Source: Chitinophagales bacterium
Lineage (GTDB): Bacteria; Bacteroidota; Bacteroidia; Chitinophagales; CAIOSU01
Direction: 5' to 3'
NCBI GenBank assembly: GCA_026003335.1
Contig: BPHB01000002.1
Location: forward strand, 248,001 to 312,000
Length of the DNA: 64,000 nt
Shown here: positions 51,494-62,218 of the stretch, in pieces
Layout of the letters: every line of letters begins with the position of its first letter
Position numbering within the stretch: the first letter of the stretch is position 1
Notes under the pieces: generated by a model
The model's input: only the letters and a program-made list of their open reading frames with translations
What the model was told of the DNA's origin: nothing
The model's database searches: none
Position numbers and translations under genes: made by a program

Positions 51494-53095
51494 TTACATT
51501 TTCATTATCTTAATGTGCCTGGTGATGTTTCCGTTGGTGATGCGCACCAGATAAACACCGGCAGCCGGTAAACTACGTATCTGTATCTCCCCGCTATATC
51601 CAATAAGGGGCAATTGCTTCACAAGCATCCCTGAAACGTTGAACACTTGAATCCGGAAGTGCTCCGGATTACAACGGTTGGGCACCTGATAGTAAATCTG
51701 TGCAGACGCATCAAACACCGCGGGTGCAGCATACAGCAGAATCTGCTCCGATGCAGAGGGCTCGTACATGCCTACTGTGGTGCAGGACAAATAGACATCC
51801 AGCGTATCCGTGCGGGCACTGTCAAGAGCTATCCCCGTGATGATTTTTGTTACACAGCCGTCCTTGTAAAACCTTACATCATACACGCCCGGCTCGCTTG
51901 CTCCGGTGCTGTAATATCCCTGTAAATTGGTGTGTTTAATGCTTCCTGTTGTCATCACTTCCACGGATACTTCCTGTAAGGGCACATGAGTATCCGCATG
52001 TAACACACGTCCGGTAAGATAACAGGCACGCTTGTATTGAGGTGTGAACACATAAAGACCGGTTTCTATGTCCGTAGCCAGAATGTTGCCGGAAGGCAGG
52101 TAAGGATATACGCCCCAGCAGCCCTGATAGCCCTCGCTGTTTGGAAAAGGAGAAGTATCATAATGCCCGATTTCCACCAGATTGGAAGGCACCGTGGCAT
52201 CCACCACAGCGACTCCGTATTTATAATATGCTATAATCAGAAAGTCATTATGCCAGTAAACATTATGCGGTATGAGACCTGTGAAGGGTGCAGCCTGATA
52301 GGTATCCAGCAGACGGATATTGTCCAAATCACTGACATCATAAGCTCCGATAAAAGCAGCCGCACGCTCATCTGTCGTGAAAAGATATTTTCCGTTATCC
52401 GATAGCCAGCAGTTATGCGTAAACCGACTTGGGGTTTCGTGCACGGCAAGCAGAACGGGACTGGATTTATCCGAAACATCCACTACAGCAAAGGTGCCGT
52501 CAGAAATCTGTGCGGCCCAGATGGTATCACCGCGCACATAGCAATCGTGCACATATTCCAGGTTATAGGATCCGGCAAATACCGGATTTTGGGGATCGGG
52601 ATTTAAGTTGCAAATCAAAATGCCTCTTTGGTCATAAGGAATGTTTCGGGCTACATTATTATATCCGTTGCAATAGAGATAGCCATTTTCATCAATGTAT
52701 GCCGTATGAGCGGTGCTGATGAGAGAATCACCAGTCCACCAGCGATAACTTACCGAATCCGGCAGAAGGCTCAGGTCGGCAATTAAAATACCGCTGTCAG
52801 TTTCGTTGGTAACATAGGCGTGTTTATTCCAGACCTTGATATTGCGCCATGCGCTTTTCGGACCCGGTATGAAAAACAACTCGCGTATGGAGTCAGGGTT
52901 GGTGACATCTACGATAGACAAGCCGTTGTACACCCCCACGAGAGCATATTCATTGGATAATGAATCTGCATAGCCCCATACATTGCTGAGGTTTTCCGGA
53001 TAAGACAGCATGCCGCGCAACTGCAGGTTTTTTTGTGCACCTGCACTTAACGCGTGGGCTATCGTCACAAAAAACAAAACGATTCGCATTACCAT
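51494..53095 (-). CDS. choice-of-anchor B (LVIVD-repeat) protein with T9SS sorting domain
   Basis: An exported 533-residue protein. After the signal peptide (ending 'SAGAQ') the first 370 residues form an LVIVD-type beta-propeller with repeated 'GLSIVDVTNPDS', 'GTFAVVDVSDKSSP', 'GVAVVDATVPSN' blades. A carboxypeptidase-regulatory-like beta-sandwich follows ('TGRVLHADTHVPLQEVSVEVM'). The last 80 residues ('IQVFNVSGMLVKQLP', 'AGVYLVRITNGNITRHIKIMKM') are a type A T9SS sorting domain. It overlaps the preceding paralogue by seven bases. The ligand is unknown. Confidence 0.85.
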   Translation of the reverse strand: MVMRIVLFFVTIAHALSAGAQKNLQLRGMLSYPENLSNVWGYADSLSNEYALVGVYNGLSIVDVTNPDSIRELFFIPGPKSAWRNIKVWNKHAYVTNETDSGILIADLSLLPDSVSYRWWTGDSLISTAHTAYIDENGYLYCNGYNNVARNIPYDQRGILICNLNPDPQNPVFAGSYNLEYVHDCYVRGDTIWAAQISDGTFAVVDVSDKSSPVLLAVHETPSRFTHNCWLSDNGKYLFTTDERAAAFIGAYDVSDLDNIRLLDTYQAAPFTGLIPHNVYWHNDFLIIAYYKYGVAVVDATVPSNLVEIGHYDTSPFPNSEGYQGCWGVYPYLPSGNILATDIETGLYVFTPQYKRACYLTGRVLHADTHVPLQEVSVEVMTTGSIKHTNLQGYYSTGASEPGVYDVRFYKDGCVTKIITGIALDSARTDTLDVYLSCTTVGMYEPSASEQILLYAAPAVFDASAQIYYQVPNRCNPEHFRIQVFNVSGMLVKQLPLIGYSGEIQIRSLPAAGVYLVRITNGNITRHIKIMKM

Positions 53096-55947
53096 AATTT
53101 AACCAGCCTGATCACGTGTGTGGTTTGTTCTGTCCTGGCTACCATAAAGTAAATGCCTGGAGGGTGACTGTCGCCCCATTGCAGAACGACTCCCGGAACA
53201 GGGCGCATGTGTTGAATGATATGTCCGGAAACATTAAAAATTGTCACATCGCTCACTGCATCTGCAATATGGAGGGTAATGTTGCCAGCAAACGGATTGG
53301 GATACGCTTGCATTACCTGCGGCTGTATAAAGGCTGCTGTAGTACCAACACCTACCTGAATCGTGTCAATGCTGCTGCAGCCATGTTCATCGCTAACCGT
53401 AACGGAATATAAGCCCGCCCGGAGATGCTCTCGCAACATGCTGCTGGCGCCATCGCCCCATTGCACGGTAAATGCAGAACCACTACCGGAGATATTGAGC
53501 TGAATGCTGCCATTAGCTGCTCCTGAGAAAGATTCAGGAGTTACTGCCGGTATTATAGCAGGAGGTTGATAGATGAGAATATAATTTTGTTTTACGATAG
53601 AGCTTGTACCTGTTGCATTGGAAACCGAAAGAGTCACCGAATAGAGCCCCGGATTAAAATAAACCACCTGCGGACTGGAATCGGAAGAAACAGGAGGCTG
53701 CCCACCTGGAAACTCCCAGAACCATGCCGTAGGAGCATGCTGCGAGAGATCCATAAAATGAAAGGTATCGCCAGGGCAACCGGTAGTGGTAGTGGCTATG
53801 AACTCAGCCGCAGGAAGAGGTAACACAGATGAATCCTTAACGGAAAAAACATCTACGGCAGCCTCCACAATGTGTCCGGAGCTGCTGGCATCAGCCGTTT
53901 CAAATATCAACCTCATATCAGCTGTGGGAGTAATAAAATCTTTTACCCTAAACTCTCTGTAATTCCATTGATTGGCAGCCGGCTGAGCCGTAACATACTC
54001 CAGCAAGGTTGTGTCAGCCCCATTTGTGATTTTCACAAACAAAGTATCATTCACCGGTGTATTGCCTCCGGAATTGAAAAACCAGCGATAATATGTAACG
54101 AAAGGATCATGATAGGATGACAGATTAAAAGTCGGAGAAATGAGCACCACAACACCATCATCCACATCGTCATTGCCTGCTTGCCCTCCTCCGTTGCCGG
54201 TTACGTAACACATCTCTCCCCAGTCGGTTGCAACATCATGAGAAGGATTGGCTTCCTGAAGATTAAACATCGTTCCAATCGGGACCGCAAGTTCCCATAA
54301 ACCAGAAGCAGCCGTAGCCGAAGTGGTCCATCCGTAGTCAAAAAGAAAGTCATCGTAATAGCCTTTTTGCAGACCGGCCACCACAGGGTTGTTGGGGAGA
54401 ACCGTCATCTGCATCATTCTGGTGAGGTAGCCCCATGAGCCAGCATATACATCATACGTACCTGTTTCAAAATTCTGTATTCCAAAGTTTCCGTTTGGGT
54501 CAGCTACGGCCTGGTAGGTATTGGTTAAGCTTTTAAAGAGTATCCGCGCGTAAGGGATGCCTTGCCCGTTGGTTACATCCACAACGGAACCATTCAGCAT
54601 GATGGACACCGCAGGCATTAGCTGAACATTCAGAGTAGTAACCTGTCCGTTCTGCAACATCACATTATGCTGTATGAGGGTTTGATAACCCGTTTTGGCA
54701 AACTGTACGCTGTAGGTGCCGCTGTCAGCAATTCCGGTTTTATATGCTCCCAGAAGGCTGGTTTGTTCTACCGTACCTGAAGATAAAATGCTTACGGTAA
54801 CATTGGGAATGGGCTGATTGGTGCTCACATCCGTAACCACTCCTTCCAGATAGCAGGCTTTCCGGTAAGTGGGTGCCAGAATGAACAAGCCTTCTTCTAT
54901 ATCAGAAGCCAGAATATTACCCGAGGGCAGGTAGGGATATACGCTCCAAACCCCGTTAAATCCATTGCCTGAAAGCGGAGAAGTATCGTAGTTGCCTACC
55001 TGAATAAGATTGGCGGGGTCAGAAGCATCTATAATGACTACCCCATCACGATAGTAGGAGGCCACGGCAAAATCACCCACATAATGCACATTGTGCGGAA
55101 TGGAAAAACTTCCGGGGTTTGACCGGAACATATCCAGAAGGCGGATATTATTCAAATCAGACACGTCATAGGCAGCTATGACACCATTGCTGATTTCATC
55201 AGTAGTCAGCAGGTATTTACCATTTGCCGAAAGCCATGCGTTGTGGGTGACATTGCCGGGAGTAGAGCTGGTAGCCAATACGATCGGATTGTTTTTGTTC
55301 TGCACCTGCACTACCGAAAAGATGCCGTCATTGATTTCGCAAGACCAAAGAGTGTCGCCCCGCACAAATACATCATGCACATACCGCAGGTTGTATTTTC
55401 CCAGCAGGACAGGACTAAAGGGATTTGATCGGGGATCCAGCATGATAACTCCTCTGCCGGCAGCCTGATTAGCTCCGGCAACGTAGAGTATTCCATTTTC
55501 ATCGGAAAATATAGTGTGCGCAGAATTTAGCATCAGGCTGCCTCCGGTCCACCAGGAAGTCTGAATACTGTCAGGCAGATAACTGAGATTAATAATCAAT
55601 AGGCCGCTACCCCCTTCATTGGTTACATACGCATAGCTGCCTGAGGTAGCAATGTCGCGCCAGGTGGTAGTCGGGCCCGGAACAAAGAATAATTCAGCCG
55701 GCTGAGCCGAATTAGTAACATCCACAATAGAAACTCCGTTGAATACACCCACAAGTGCATACTCTCTGCCCTGTGCTGCATAGCCCCACACATCGCTCAG
55801 ATCATTGCTGTAGGTCCTTTTGCCCAGAAAGGTAAGATTCTTGTTTTGCGCGTGGAGCGTCATACTGCTGCTCCAAGCAAGCACAAATAATGCACAGAGC
55901 ATTTGTCTTTGCAGTCGCAGGAAGCAAAATGAAGAGGAGAAACTCAT
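53089..55947 (-). CDS. choice-of-anchor B (LVIVD-repeat) multidomain protein with PKD module and T9SS sorting domain
   Basis: A larger paralogue (952 residues) of the next gene. Signal peptide; LVIVD propeller over about residues 35-390 ('GVSIVDVTNSAQP', 'GVVIIDASDPANL'); two carboxypeptidase-regulatory-like repeats ('EGVVTDVSTNQPIPNVTV' and 'NGSVVDVTNGQGIPYARI'); a jelly-roll-like region near residues 560-720 ('LISPTFNLSSYHDPFVTYY'); a PKD domain ('TTTGCPGDTFHFMDLSQ'); a SprB-like repeat ('GSAFTVQWGDGASS'); and a T9SS type A tail ('QAYPNPFAGNITLHI'). The extra modules lie between the shared propeller and the shared tail. It overlaps the preceding lipoprotein gene by four bases. Confidence 0.87.
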   Translation of the reverse strand: MSFSSSFCFLRLQRQMLCALFVLAWSSSMTLHAQNKNLTFLGKRTYSNDLSDVWGYAAQGREYALVGVFNGVSIVDVTNSAQPAELFFVPGPTTTWRDIATSGSYAYVTNEGGSGLLIINLSYLPDSIQTSWWTGGSLMLNSAHTIFSDENGILYVAGANQAAGRGVIMLDPRSNPFSPVLLGKYNLRYVHDVFVRGDTLWSCEINDGIFSVVQVQNKNNPIVLATSSTPGNVTHNAWLSANGKYLLTTDEISNGVIAAYDVSDLNNIRLLDMFRSNPGSFSIPHNVHYVGDFAVASYYRDGVVIIDASDPANLIQVGNYDTSPLSGNGFNGVWSVYPYLPSGNILASDIEEGLFILAPTYRKACYLEGVVTDVSTNQPIPNVTVSILSSGTVEQTSLLGAYKTGIADSGTYSVQFAKTGYQTLIQHNVMLQNGQVTTLNVQLMPAVSIMLNGSVVDVTNGQGIPYARILFKSLTNTYQAVADPNGNFGIQNFETGTYDVYAGSWGYLTRMMQMTVLPNNPVVAGLQKGYYDDFLFDYGWTTSATAASGLWELAVPIGTMFNLQEANPSHDVATDWGEMCYVTGNGGGQAGNDDVDDGVVVLISPTFNLSSYHDPFVTYYRWFFNSGGNTPVNDTLFVKITNGADTTLLEYVTAQPAANQWNYREFRVKDFITPTADMRLIFETADASSSGHIVEAAVDVFSVKDSSVLPLPAAEFIATTTTGCPGDTFHFMDLSQHAPTAWFWEFPGGQPPVSSDSSPQVVYFNPGLYSVTLSVSNATGTSSIVKQNYILIYQPPAIIPAVTPESFSGAANGSIQLNISGSGSAFTVQWGDGASSMLREHLRAGLYSVTVSDEHGCSSIDTIQVGVGTTAAFIQPQVMQAYPNPFAGNITLHIADAVSDVTIFNVSGHIIQHMRPVPGVVLQWGDSHPPGIYFMVARTEQTTHVIRLVKLW

Positions 55948-57302
55948 TCCATCTTAATCAGATAGTTATCCTGATATTTGAGCAAATGTAAGTACTTATT
56001 CTCTATGTATTGAATCACAACAGGCCTCTGCACGGTGTCTGCAGAAAAGAATGGCGAAGCAGGGCTTTCATCCAGGTGCAAACCAAAGCGAAACTGCGTA
56101 TGAAAAGCGGTATCAGCTACTGCTGTAAGCATGGAGCCGAAGTCCTTTCCATAACGCTGCAGCATTTTTCCGAAAAACAAAACCATGTCAAAGCCCTTCA
56201 CAGCATATTCAGAGGGTTCGTTGTAATAGCGTGAAACATATTCACGGTAGAAAGGGTTGTTCATTGAATAAAACGTATCAGGCACATAAAACGATGACGT
56301 AAAATGTACTTGCAACGCATTGACGTATTCAAATAACATAACGGACTGGTCGCCCCATACCGGCAAACCCACTACCGTGATGCGGTAAGATTCTGCAGCC
56401 ATGGTACCCTCAGAGGGGCGTGTGAGGGGAAACAGATCCCGGGCAAGATTATGCACGTAGGCTTTGTCCACTGAAGGGATGATGATTACGTTGTTGCGTG
56501 AGGAGTCCAGAAGCAGAGCAAGGGAACCGGAGTCAGTCTGCATGATTCCGCCATAATTTACTTCGGTAAACTGAAGCCCGTAGTTCCCGGTATCCTGATG
56601 GTATTTCCGCAACAGCTTCCGGAAAATGGATGCATATTCCTGCTCAACACCGGGCCTGAACAGCAGAACAATATGATCCTGCGCAAAATGACTGACCACA
56701 AAATCAAAAAGTTTTTCACAATGTATGCCTACACCGGGATTCACCATGATATAGTATGGATTTTTTTGTGTGATATTGTCGGCAGGCGACAAGGGCGAGA
56801 TCAGATAAAAGCTATCCCGTTTTGCATACTCAGCCATCAGACGCAGATTATTGTTGTAAATGGGGCCTATGACCCAATCTGTGTGTTTCATAGCCGGATG
56901 ATGGGCAATGTCTCTAAGACGTTCGGCAGTGTTGGCATCATCAAACACATAAACACGGGCGCGGAATCCGTTTTTTTTCAGGCTATCCAGCGCAAGGAGT
57001 GCCCCGAGATAGAATTCAACACCCATTTCACTGTCCGCATAATAGCTTGGCGGAATGGAGTCTGAAATTTCGCGGAGTGAGTCAAGAAAGAGTGGCAGAA
57101 TCAGCGCTATGGTGTAATGGTCCTTAAGGCGAAAGGAGTCTGCGGGATGCACCACCAGCGTATCTTCAGCCTCAGCCGGAGGGGCAGGCGAATGCGTAAC
57201 CTCATCCGGTTTAACCACCGGAGCTACCACCTGCTGAGAAGAAGCACAGCTCAACAGCAAAAGTAACAGCAGGGCTCCCAAAAAATGTTTACTCCCATTC
57301 AA
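55944..57302 (-). CDS. periplasmic-binding-fold lipoprotein (LivJ/ABC substrate-binding type)
   Basis: 452 residues. The frame opens with TTG at 57302 (inside the guaA stop region); a second TTG at 57281 would leave a shorter leader. The leader ends in a lipobox, '[10 protein letters not shown]'. A Pro-rich linker is followed by the type 1 periplasmic-binding fold ('[14 protein letters not shown]', '[18 protein letters not shown]', '[14 protein letters not shown]', '[17 protein letters not shown]'), as in LivJ-type amino-acid receptors. No ABC permeases accompany it. In Bacteroidota such solitary lipoproteins are of unknown function, and a peptidoglycan- or nucleotide-related role is speculation. 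It is cotranslated with its neighbours by overlap on both sides. Confidence 0.75.
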   Translation of the reverse strand: MNGSKHFLGALLLLLLLSCASSQQVVAPVVKPDEVTHSPAPPAEAEDTLVVHPADSFRLKDHYTIALILPLFLDSLREISDSIPPSYYADSEMGVEFYLGALLALDSLKKNGFRARVYVFDDANTAERLRDIAHHPAMKHTDWVIGPIYNNNLRLMAEYAKRDSFYLISPLSPADNITQKNPYYIMVNPGVGIHCEKLFDFVVSHFAQDHIVLLFRPGVEQEYASIFRKLLRKYHQDTGNYGLQFTEVNYGGIMQTDSGSLALLLDSSRNNVIIIPSVDKAYVHNLARDLFPLTRPSEGTMAAESYRITVVGLPVWGDQSVMLFEYVNALQVHFTSSFYVPDTFYSMNNPFYREYVSRYYNEPSEYAVKGFDMVLFFGKMLQRYGKDFGSMLTAVADTAFHTQFRFGLHLDESPASPFFSADTVQRPVVIQYIENKYLHLLKYQDNYLIKME

Positions 57303-58830
57303 TAGTTGAAGGCGGTTTTGAGCTTATATCATAAACCACTCTGTTGACTCCTTGTACCTTATTAATTATTTCGCTGGAGGTTTCGGCCAGAAACTCATAG
57401 GGCAGCTTAGCCCAGTCGGCAGTCATGCCATCTGTGGAAGTGACTGCCCGCAGGGCAATTACTCGTTCATAGGTACGCTCATCACCCATTACCCCCACGC
57501 TCTGCACCGGCAACAGAATGGTGGCTGCCTGCCACACCGCATCATACAGGTGCCGTTTCTTTAAATTTCCGATAAAAATTTCATCTGCATCCTGCAGAAT
57601 CCGGATATCATTTTCATTCACTGCTCCAATAATGCGTATGGCAAGCCCCGGACCCGGAAAGGGATGTCTGTTTAATATCTCAGCCGGAATGTTAAGGGCT
57701 TTTCCCACTTCTCTTACCTCATCCTTAAATAAAAAGCGTAGCGGTTCAATGACTTTGAGATGCAGCTTTTCAGGTAATCCGCCTACGTTATGATGCGATT
57801 TGATGGTGGCCGAAGGCCCGTGCACCGAAACCGATTCAATCACATCCGGATAAATGGTGCCCTGCCCCAGCCAGCGTATATCAGGAAGCCGGCTAGCTTC
57901 TTCCTGAAACACCTCAACAAAAACGCGACCTATAATTTTGCGTTTTTGCTCAGGGTCAACCACTCCGGCCAGGGCATCAAGAAATTTCCGGCTTGCATCT
58001 ATGCCTTTTATGTTCAGGCCCATGTCTTTGTATGAATGCAGTACACTTTCAAATTCGTTTTTCCGCAACAAGCCGTTGTTCACAAACAGGCAATACAGAT
58101 TTTCTCCGATAGCACGGTGCAGCAACTCAGCAGCTACCGTGGAATCCACTCCGCCCGATAGGCCCATTACCACATTTTCATCCCGCACGGTATTGCGTAT
58201 CTGGTAAATAGCCTCTTCAATAAACGAAGCGGGTGTCCATGTGCCCTTACAGCCGCAAATGCCGAAAACGAAATTTTTCAGAATCAGTGTTCCCTCTGTG
58301 GTGTGATATACCTCCGGATGAAACTGAAGGCCGATAACCGGATGCCGGAAGGTGCCGTTTTTGCTTTGAAAGGCTGCTACTTCCACGTTGCCGGTGCTGG
58401 CAAGCAGCTCAAAAGTTTCGGGAAGTTTGATGATAGTATCACCATGCGACATCCACACCTGAGAATGGTCGCTCACATTGTGAAATACGCCTTCCTTTTT
58501 GTAAATCTTGTCCAGATTGGCGCGGCCGTATTCGCGTTTTTGAGAAGCCTGTATTTCGCCTCCGTATTTTGCTGCAAGCAACTGGGCTCCATAACATACC
58601 GCAAGGAGCGGTCGGTTCTGCGTCAGTTGTTGCAGATTCACATCAGGAGCCTCCCGGTCACGCACCGAAAAAGGACTGCCGGAGAGGATAATTCCCCGTA
58701 CACTTTCATCCAGCTGAGGAATGCGATTATACGGCACAATTTCGCTATACACATGCAGCTCACGCACACGCCTTGCGATGAGCTGGGTGTATTGCGAGCC
58801 AAAATCAATAATCAGAATCTTTTCATGCAT
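57289..58830 (-). CDS. guaA: GMP synthase (glutamine-hydrolysing)
   Basis: Converts XMP to GMP, the last step of guanine nucleotide synthesis. Full length at 513 residues. The amidotransferase domain covers residues 1-190 with the nucleophile Cys in '[11 protein letters not shown]' and His-x-Glu in 'QFHPEVYH'; the ATP pyrophosphatase P-loop is 'GLSGGVDST', followed by the C-terminal dimerisation domain ('[13 protein letters not shown]' at the end). It is the first gene of an operon with the binding-type lipoprotein and two LVIVD proteins; its last 14 bases overlap the next gene. Confidence 0.97.
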   Translation of the reverse strand: MHEKILIIDFGSQYTQLIARRVRELHVYSEIVPYNRIPQLDESVRGIILSGSPFSVRDREAPDVNLQQLTQNRPLLAVCYGAQLLAAKYGGEIQASQKREYGRANLDKIYKKEGVFHNVSDHSQVWMSHGDTIIKLPETFELLASTGNVEVAAFQSKNGTFRHPVIGLQFHPEVYHTTEGTLILKNFVFGICGCKGTWTPASFIEEAIYQIRNTVRDENVVMGLSGGVDSTVAAELLHRAIGENLYCLFVNNGLLRKNEFESVLHSYKDMGLNIKGIDASRKFLDALAGVVDPEQKRKIIGRVFVEVFQEEASRLPDIRWLGQGTIYPDVIESVSVHGPSATIKSHHNVGGLPEKLHLKVIEPLRFLFKDEVREVGKALNIPAEILNRHPFPGPGLAIRIIGAVNENDIRILQDADEIFIGNLKKRHLYDAVWQAATILLPVQSVGVMGDERTYERVIALRAVTSTDGMTADWAKLPYEFLAETSSEIINKVQGVNRVVYDISSKPPSTIEWE

Positions 58831-58838
58831 GGGAAGTG

Positions 58839-58846
58839 CAAAAATA
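58839..58846 (-). promoter_or_regulatory. probable -7 element of guaA operon
   Basis: TATTTTTG on the minus strand matches TAnnTTTG. It lies only 8 bases before the guaA ATG, so the transcript would have a very short leader. No TTG was found at the proper upstream distance. Confidence 0.4.
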
Positions 58847-58892
58847 GATGGAATCGGCAGGTTGTGAAAATTTGTTTGCGGGTGGTTTTCAT

Positions 58893-59444
58893 TCAGTGTT
58901 TTCTCGGCTTCCAGGGGCGCTCCTCAACTCCCTGCTGCCAGGCAATGTATCGGGCCAGCACAAACAAATAGTCTGAAAGCCTGTTGAGATATTGAATCAC
59001 CGGTAAGTACAATGGTTCCCGATCATGCAGCGCAACCACCCTCCTTTCAGCCCTGCGGCATACACACCTTGCCACATGACACCAGGAAACGAGCGGATGC
59101 CCGCCCGGAAGGACGAAATACTGCAAGGGCTTCAGACTCTCATTCATTCTGTCCATCTCCTGCTCCAGCAGCACCACATCTTCTTCATGTAGGTCAGGCT
59201 TTTTCAGGGCCGGCTTAGCCGGATCGGCAGCCAACATGGCGCCAATGGTAAAGAGGCGCTCCTGAATTTGATTCAAGAGCTTATGTGTATGGCCTTTCTC
59301 CAGATGATCCATCAGAAGACCGATCCAGGAATTCAGCTCATCCACTGTACCATAGCTTTCAATTCGGAGGTCGCTCTTGGAAACGCGCTTCCCACCAAAA
59401 AGCGAGGTAAGTCCTTCATCTCCGGTTTTGGTATAGATTTTCAT
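58893..59444 (-). CDS. PduO-type ATP:cob(I)alamin adenosyltransferase
   Basis: Makes adenosylcobalamin from ATP and reduced cobalamin in the cytoplasm. The 183 residues form the five-helix PduO fold. The ATP-binding N-terminus '[24 protein letters not shown]' and '[12 protein letters not shown]' are intact, as is '[14 protein letters not shown]' with the essential Arg and Glu. No other B12 gene and no cobalamin riboswitch was noticed here. It lies 11 bases behind the ABC ATPase gene. Confidence 0.93.
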   Translation of the reverse strand: MKIYTKTGDEGLTSLFGGKRVSKSDLRIESYGTVDELNSWIGLLMDHLEKGHTHKLLNQIQERLFTIGAMLAADPAKPALKKPDLHEEDVVLLEQEMDRMNESLKPLQYFVLPGGHPLVSWCHVARCVCRRAERRVVALHDREPLYLPVIQYLNRLSDYLFVLARYIAWQQGVEERPWKPRKH

Positions 59445-59455
59445 GATAGTGTACT

Positions 59456-60169
59456 TTAAGGGCTATTTTCAATAAGAGCCGTTTCAGGGTTAGGCTGGTC
59501 TGCTTCTATATGACCATCTTTGAGCCGTATGATGCGATGAGCGTGCCGTGCAATATCGCTCTCATGGGTCACCAGGATAACGGTATTTCCCTGCCGATGG
59601 ATATGGTCAAACATGGCCATAATCTCTTCAGAGGTTTTGCTGTCCAGATTGCCGGTAGGCTCATCAGCAAGAATAATAGAAGGATTATTGATGAGGGCGC
59701 GTGCAATAGCTACGCGTTGCCGCTGTCCTCCGGAGAGTTCGTTGGGTTTATGATGCAACCGGTCACCCAGCCCCACCGCTTGCAACACTTCCCTGGCACG
59801 CTTTTCCCGTTGGGTACGTTTATATCCTGCATAAACCAATGGCAGCATGCAGTTCTCAAGAGCACTCAGGCGGGGAAGCAGGTTGAATGTCTGAAATACA
59901 AATCCGATTTCCTTGTTGCGGATAGCGGCAAGCTGATCATCATTCAGCAATCCTACGTTTTTTCCGTTGAGTATATATTCTCCACTGGTTGGTGTATCCA
60001 AACAACCCAGAATATTCATCAAAGTGGATTTACCAGAGCCGGAAGGTCCCATTAGGGCCAGATATTCATTTTTTTGAATAAAAAGAGTTATCTGATTAAG
60101 AGCCGGTATAATCACATTGCCCAGCACATAATTTTTGGTAACTTCCCTTAACGCAATAAGAGGGGTCAT
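59456..60169 (-). CDS. ABC transporter ATPase, MacB/LolD type
   Basis: 237 residues with Walker A 'GPSGSGKST' near residue 41, signature '[15 protein letters not shown]' and Walker B '[12 protein letters not shown]'. The '[14 protein letters not shown]' region is characteristic of the MacB/FtsE/LolD group, which serves permeases acting on periplasmic substrates or lipoproteins. No permease gene is adjacent, so its partner is elsewhere. It overlaps the gatC stop by four bases. Confidence 0.9.
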   Translation of the reverse strand: MTPLIALREVTKNYVLGNVIIPALNQITLFIQKNEYLALMGPSGSGKSTLMNILGCLDTPTSGEYILNGKNVGLLNDDQLAAIRNKEIGFVFQTFNLLPRLSALENCMLPLVYAGYKRTQREKRAREVLQAVGLGDRLHHKPNELSGGQRQRVAIARALINNPSIILADEPTGNLDSKTSEEIMAMFDHIHRQGNTVILVTHESDIARHAHRIIRLKDGHIEADQPNPETALIENSP

Positions 60170-60462
60170 TCTTCTTTATTTATCACTTTAGGCACCTTAA
60201 AAAATACCCCGTCATGCAATGGAGCGTTTCTGAACACTTCATCCCTTGAGAGGCCAGCTGTAGCCTGATCTTTTCTCAGCGGGTTAACCTCCTCTGTAAT
60301 ATAAACCAGCGGGTCCGTTTGACTCACGTCAACTTCGTTGAGTTTTTCCATCATAGCCAGGATGGCTGTCATATCCTGTATGATAACTTTTCTTTCCTCT
60401 TCACTGAATTCCAGCTTTGCAAGGCGGGCAATTTTATCAAAAAGCTGGTCAGTAATTTGCAT
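60166..60462 (-). CDS. gatC: aspartyl/glutamyl-tRNA amidotransferase subunit C
   Basis: Small stabilising subunit of the GatCAB complex, which turns Glu-tRNA-Gln or Asp-tRNA-Asn into the correct amide. 98 residues, with the typical '[14 protein letters not shown]' N-terminus and '[20 protein letters not shown]' C-terminus, ending '(F)FKVPKVI'. gatA and gatB are not in the window. The gene is divergent from trpS. Confidence 0.93.
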   Translation of the reverse strand: MQITDQLFDKIARLAKLEFSEEERKVIIQDMTAILAMMEKLNEVDVSQTDPLVYITEEVNPLRKDQATAGLSRDEVFRNAPLHDGVFFKVPKVINKEE

Positions 60463-60551
60463 AAAAAAACAGGGGAAAATTTAGGGTGCGCATCATTACC
60501 GGATGCAGGCCGGCTAATCAAAAATAGGAATTTTTGTATTTTCGGCTTCCC

Positions 60552-61547
60552 ATGGAAAAAGTAGTAAGCGGAGTACGTCCCACTGGCCCTTTGCATCTTG
60601 GAAATTATTTCGGGGCTATTCAGAACTTCATAAAAATGCAGGATTCTTTTGACTGCTTTTTTTTTGTTGCCGATTATCATTCGCTCACCACGCATCCGCG
60701 TCCGGCTGATCTGCATGCCAACGTTAAGGAAGTGCTGGCTACCTATCTGGCATGTGGCCTTGATCCGGAAAAAACGGTGCTCTATGTGCAAAGCGACCTG
60801 CCGCAGATTCCCGAGCTGTTTCTTTTGTTGTGTATGATTGCCTACAAAGGTGAGCTGGAGCGGTGTACTACATTTAAAGATAAGGCTGCGCGACAGCGCG
60901 ACAATATCAATGCGGGCCTGTTGACCTATCCGGTGCTGATGACAGCCGATGTGATTATTCACAAAGCCACCAAAGTGCCTGTAGGGAAAGACCAGGAGCA
61001 GCATCTGGAAATGGCGCGCAATTTTGTCAACCGGTTCAACATGATTTACGGAGTATCTTATTTCCCGGAGCCTTATGGATTCAGCTATGGAGACAATCTG
61101 ATTAAAATTCCCGGCCTTGACGGCACCGGCAAGATGGGAAAATCTGAAGGCGCCCACAATGCGATTTTTCTGGCTGATGAGCCGGCTGTAATCAGAAAAA
61201 AAATAATGCGTGCAGTCACCGATGACGGTCCGAAAGAAAAAAACCAACCCAAGAGTGTACCGGTGCAAAATCTGTTTACCCTGATGCAGGCCGTCTCTGA
61301 TGCTGAAACGGTAAAGCATTTTGAAGAACAGTATAACACCTGCACCATCCGCTATGGAGAGATGAAAAAGAAACTGGCTGAAGATATTATTACCTTTACA
61401 GAACCCATACGCGAAGGCATCCTTGCCTGGCGGCAAAATGAGGCCGGCCTGAGCCGGATCGTAAAACAGGGAGCTGAAAAGGCAGCTCAAAGTGCAGCCG
61501 CCACCATAAAAGATGTCAGGGAAATTATCGGGATAAGAAGTTTTTGA
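60552..61547 (+). CDS. trpS: tryptophanyl-tRNA synthetase
   Basis: Charges tRNA-Trp. The ATG at 60552 ('MEKVVSGVRPTGPLHLGNY') gives 331 residues, the normal bacterial length; the frame opens earlier, at 60534, but those residues are not typical. The HIGH equivalent is 'PLHLGNYFG', residues 13-21, and the KMSKS equivalent is 'GKMGKSEG' near residue 196. 'VGKDQEQHLEMARN' is the dimer and substrate signature. The stop is 12 bases from the next start. Confidence 0.96.
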   Translation: MEKVVSGVRPTGPLHLGNYFGAIQNFIKMQDSFDCFFFVADYHSLTTHPRPADLHANVKEVLATYLACGLDPEKTVLYVQSDLPQIPELFLLLCMIAYKGELERCTTFKDKAARQRDNINAGLLTYPVLMTADVIIHKATKVPVGKDQEQHLEMARNFVNRFNMIYGVSYFPEPYGFSYGDNLIKIPGLDGTGKMGKSEGAHNAIFLADEPAVIRKKIMRAVTDDGPKEKNQPKSVPVQNLFTLMQAVSDAETVKHFEEQYNTCTIRYGEMKKKLAEDIITFTEPIREGILAWRQNEAGLSRIVKQGAEKAAQSAAATIKDVREIIGIRSF

Positions 61548-61558
61548 AATACATATCT

Positions 61559-62218
61559 ATGGCAAAAAAAATAAAAGAGGAACCAGAGGGTCGGCCAAAA
61601 ATCAAACACATTGCCGTAGCCGGAAATATCGGCTCCGGTAAAACCACACTTACCGAAAAGCTGGCGCAAAGCTTCAAGTGGGAGGCGCAGTATGAAGATG
61701 TGGAAAACAACCCTTATCTGAACGATTTTTATGAAGACATGCCCCGCTGGTCCTTCAATCTGCAGATTTACTTTCTCAATAATCGTTTCCGGCAGATTGT
61801 AAATATTCAGCGCGGAGACAAAACCGTAATTCAGGACCGTACCATATATGAGGATGCACACATCTTCGCACCCAACCTTCATGCCATGGGGCTTATGTCC
61901 ACACGTGATTTTGAAAACTACCTCAGCCTCTTCAAAACAATCAGCTCTTTAATAAATCCGCCTGACCTGCTCATTTATCTAAAGGCCTCTATACCCACGC
62001 TGGTAAGTCAGATTCAGAAGCGCGGACGTGAATATGAAGAAAATCTGAGGCTGGATTATCTGCGTAGACTCAATGAATATTATGATGAATGGGCCAGCAA
62101 ATACCGGGAGGGCAGGCTGCTGGTGATTGATGTGGACCACTGCAATTTTGCCGAAGATAAAAGCCACCTTGGAGAGGTAATCAATAAGGTACAGGCAGAG
62201 CTATACGGTCTCTTTTAA
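61559..62218 (+). CDS. deoxynucleoside kinase (dAdo/dGuo kinase type)
   Basis: Phosphorylates salvaged deoxynucleosides. The ATG at 61559 gives 219 residues; the TTG at 61544 is less likely because it overlaps trpS. The P-loop is 'AVAGNIGSGKTTLTEKL' at about residues 20-36, followed by 'WSFNLQIYFLNNRF', the 'DR' catalytic motif in 'VIQDRTIYEDAHIFA', and the LID arginines in 'QIQKRGREYEE'. This matches the deoxyadenosine/deoxyguanosine kinase-like group. It is probably cotranscribed with trpS. Confidence 0.9.
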   Translation: MAKKIKEEPEGRPKIKHIAVAGNIGSGKTTLTEKLAQSFKWEAQYEDVENNPYLNDFYEDMPRWSFNLQIYFLNNRFRQIVNIQRGDKTVIQDRTIYEDAHIFAPNLHAMGLMSTRDFENYLSLFKTISSLINPPDLLIYLKASIPTLVSQIQKRGREYEENLRLDYLRRLNEYYDEWASKYREGRLLVIDVDHCNFAEDKSHLGEVINKVQAELYGLF

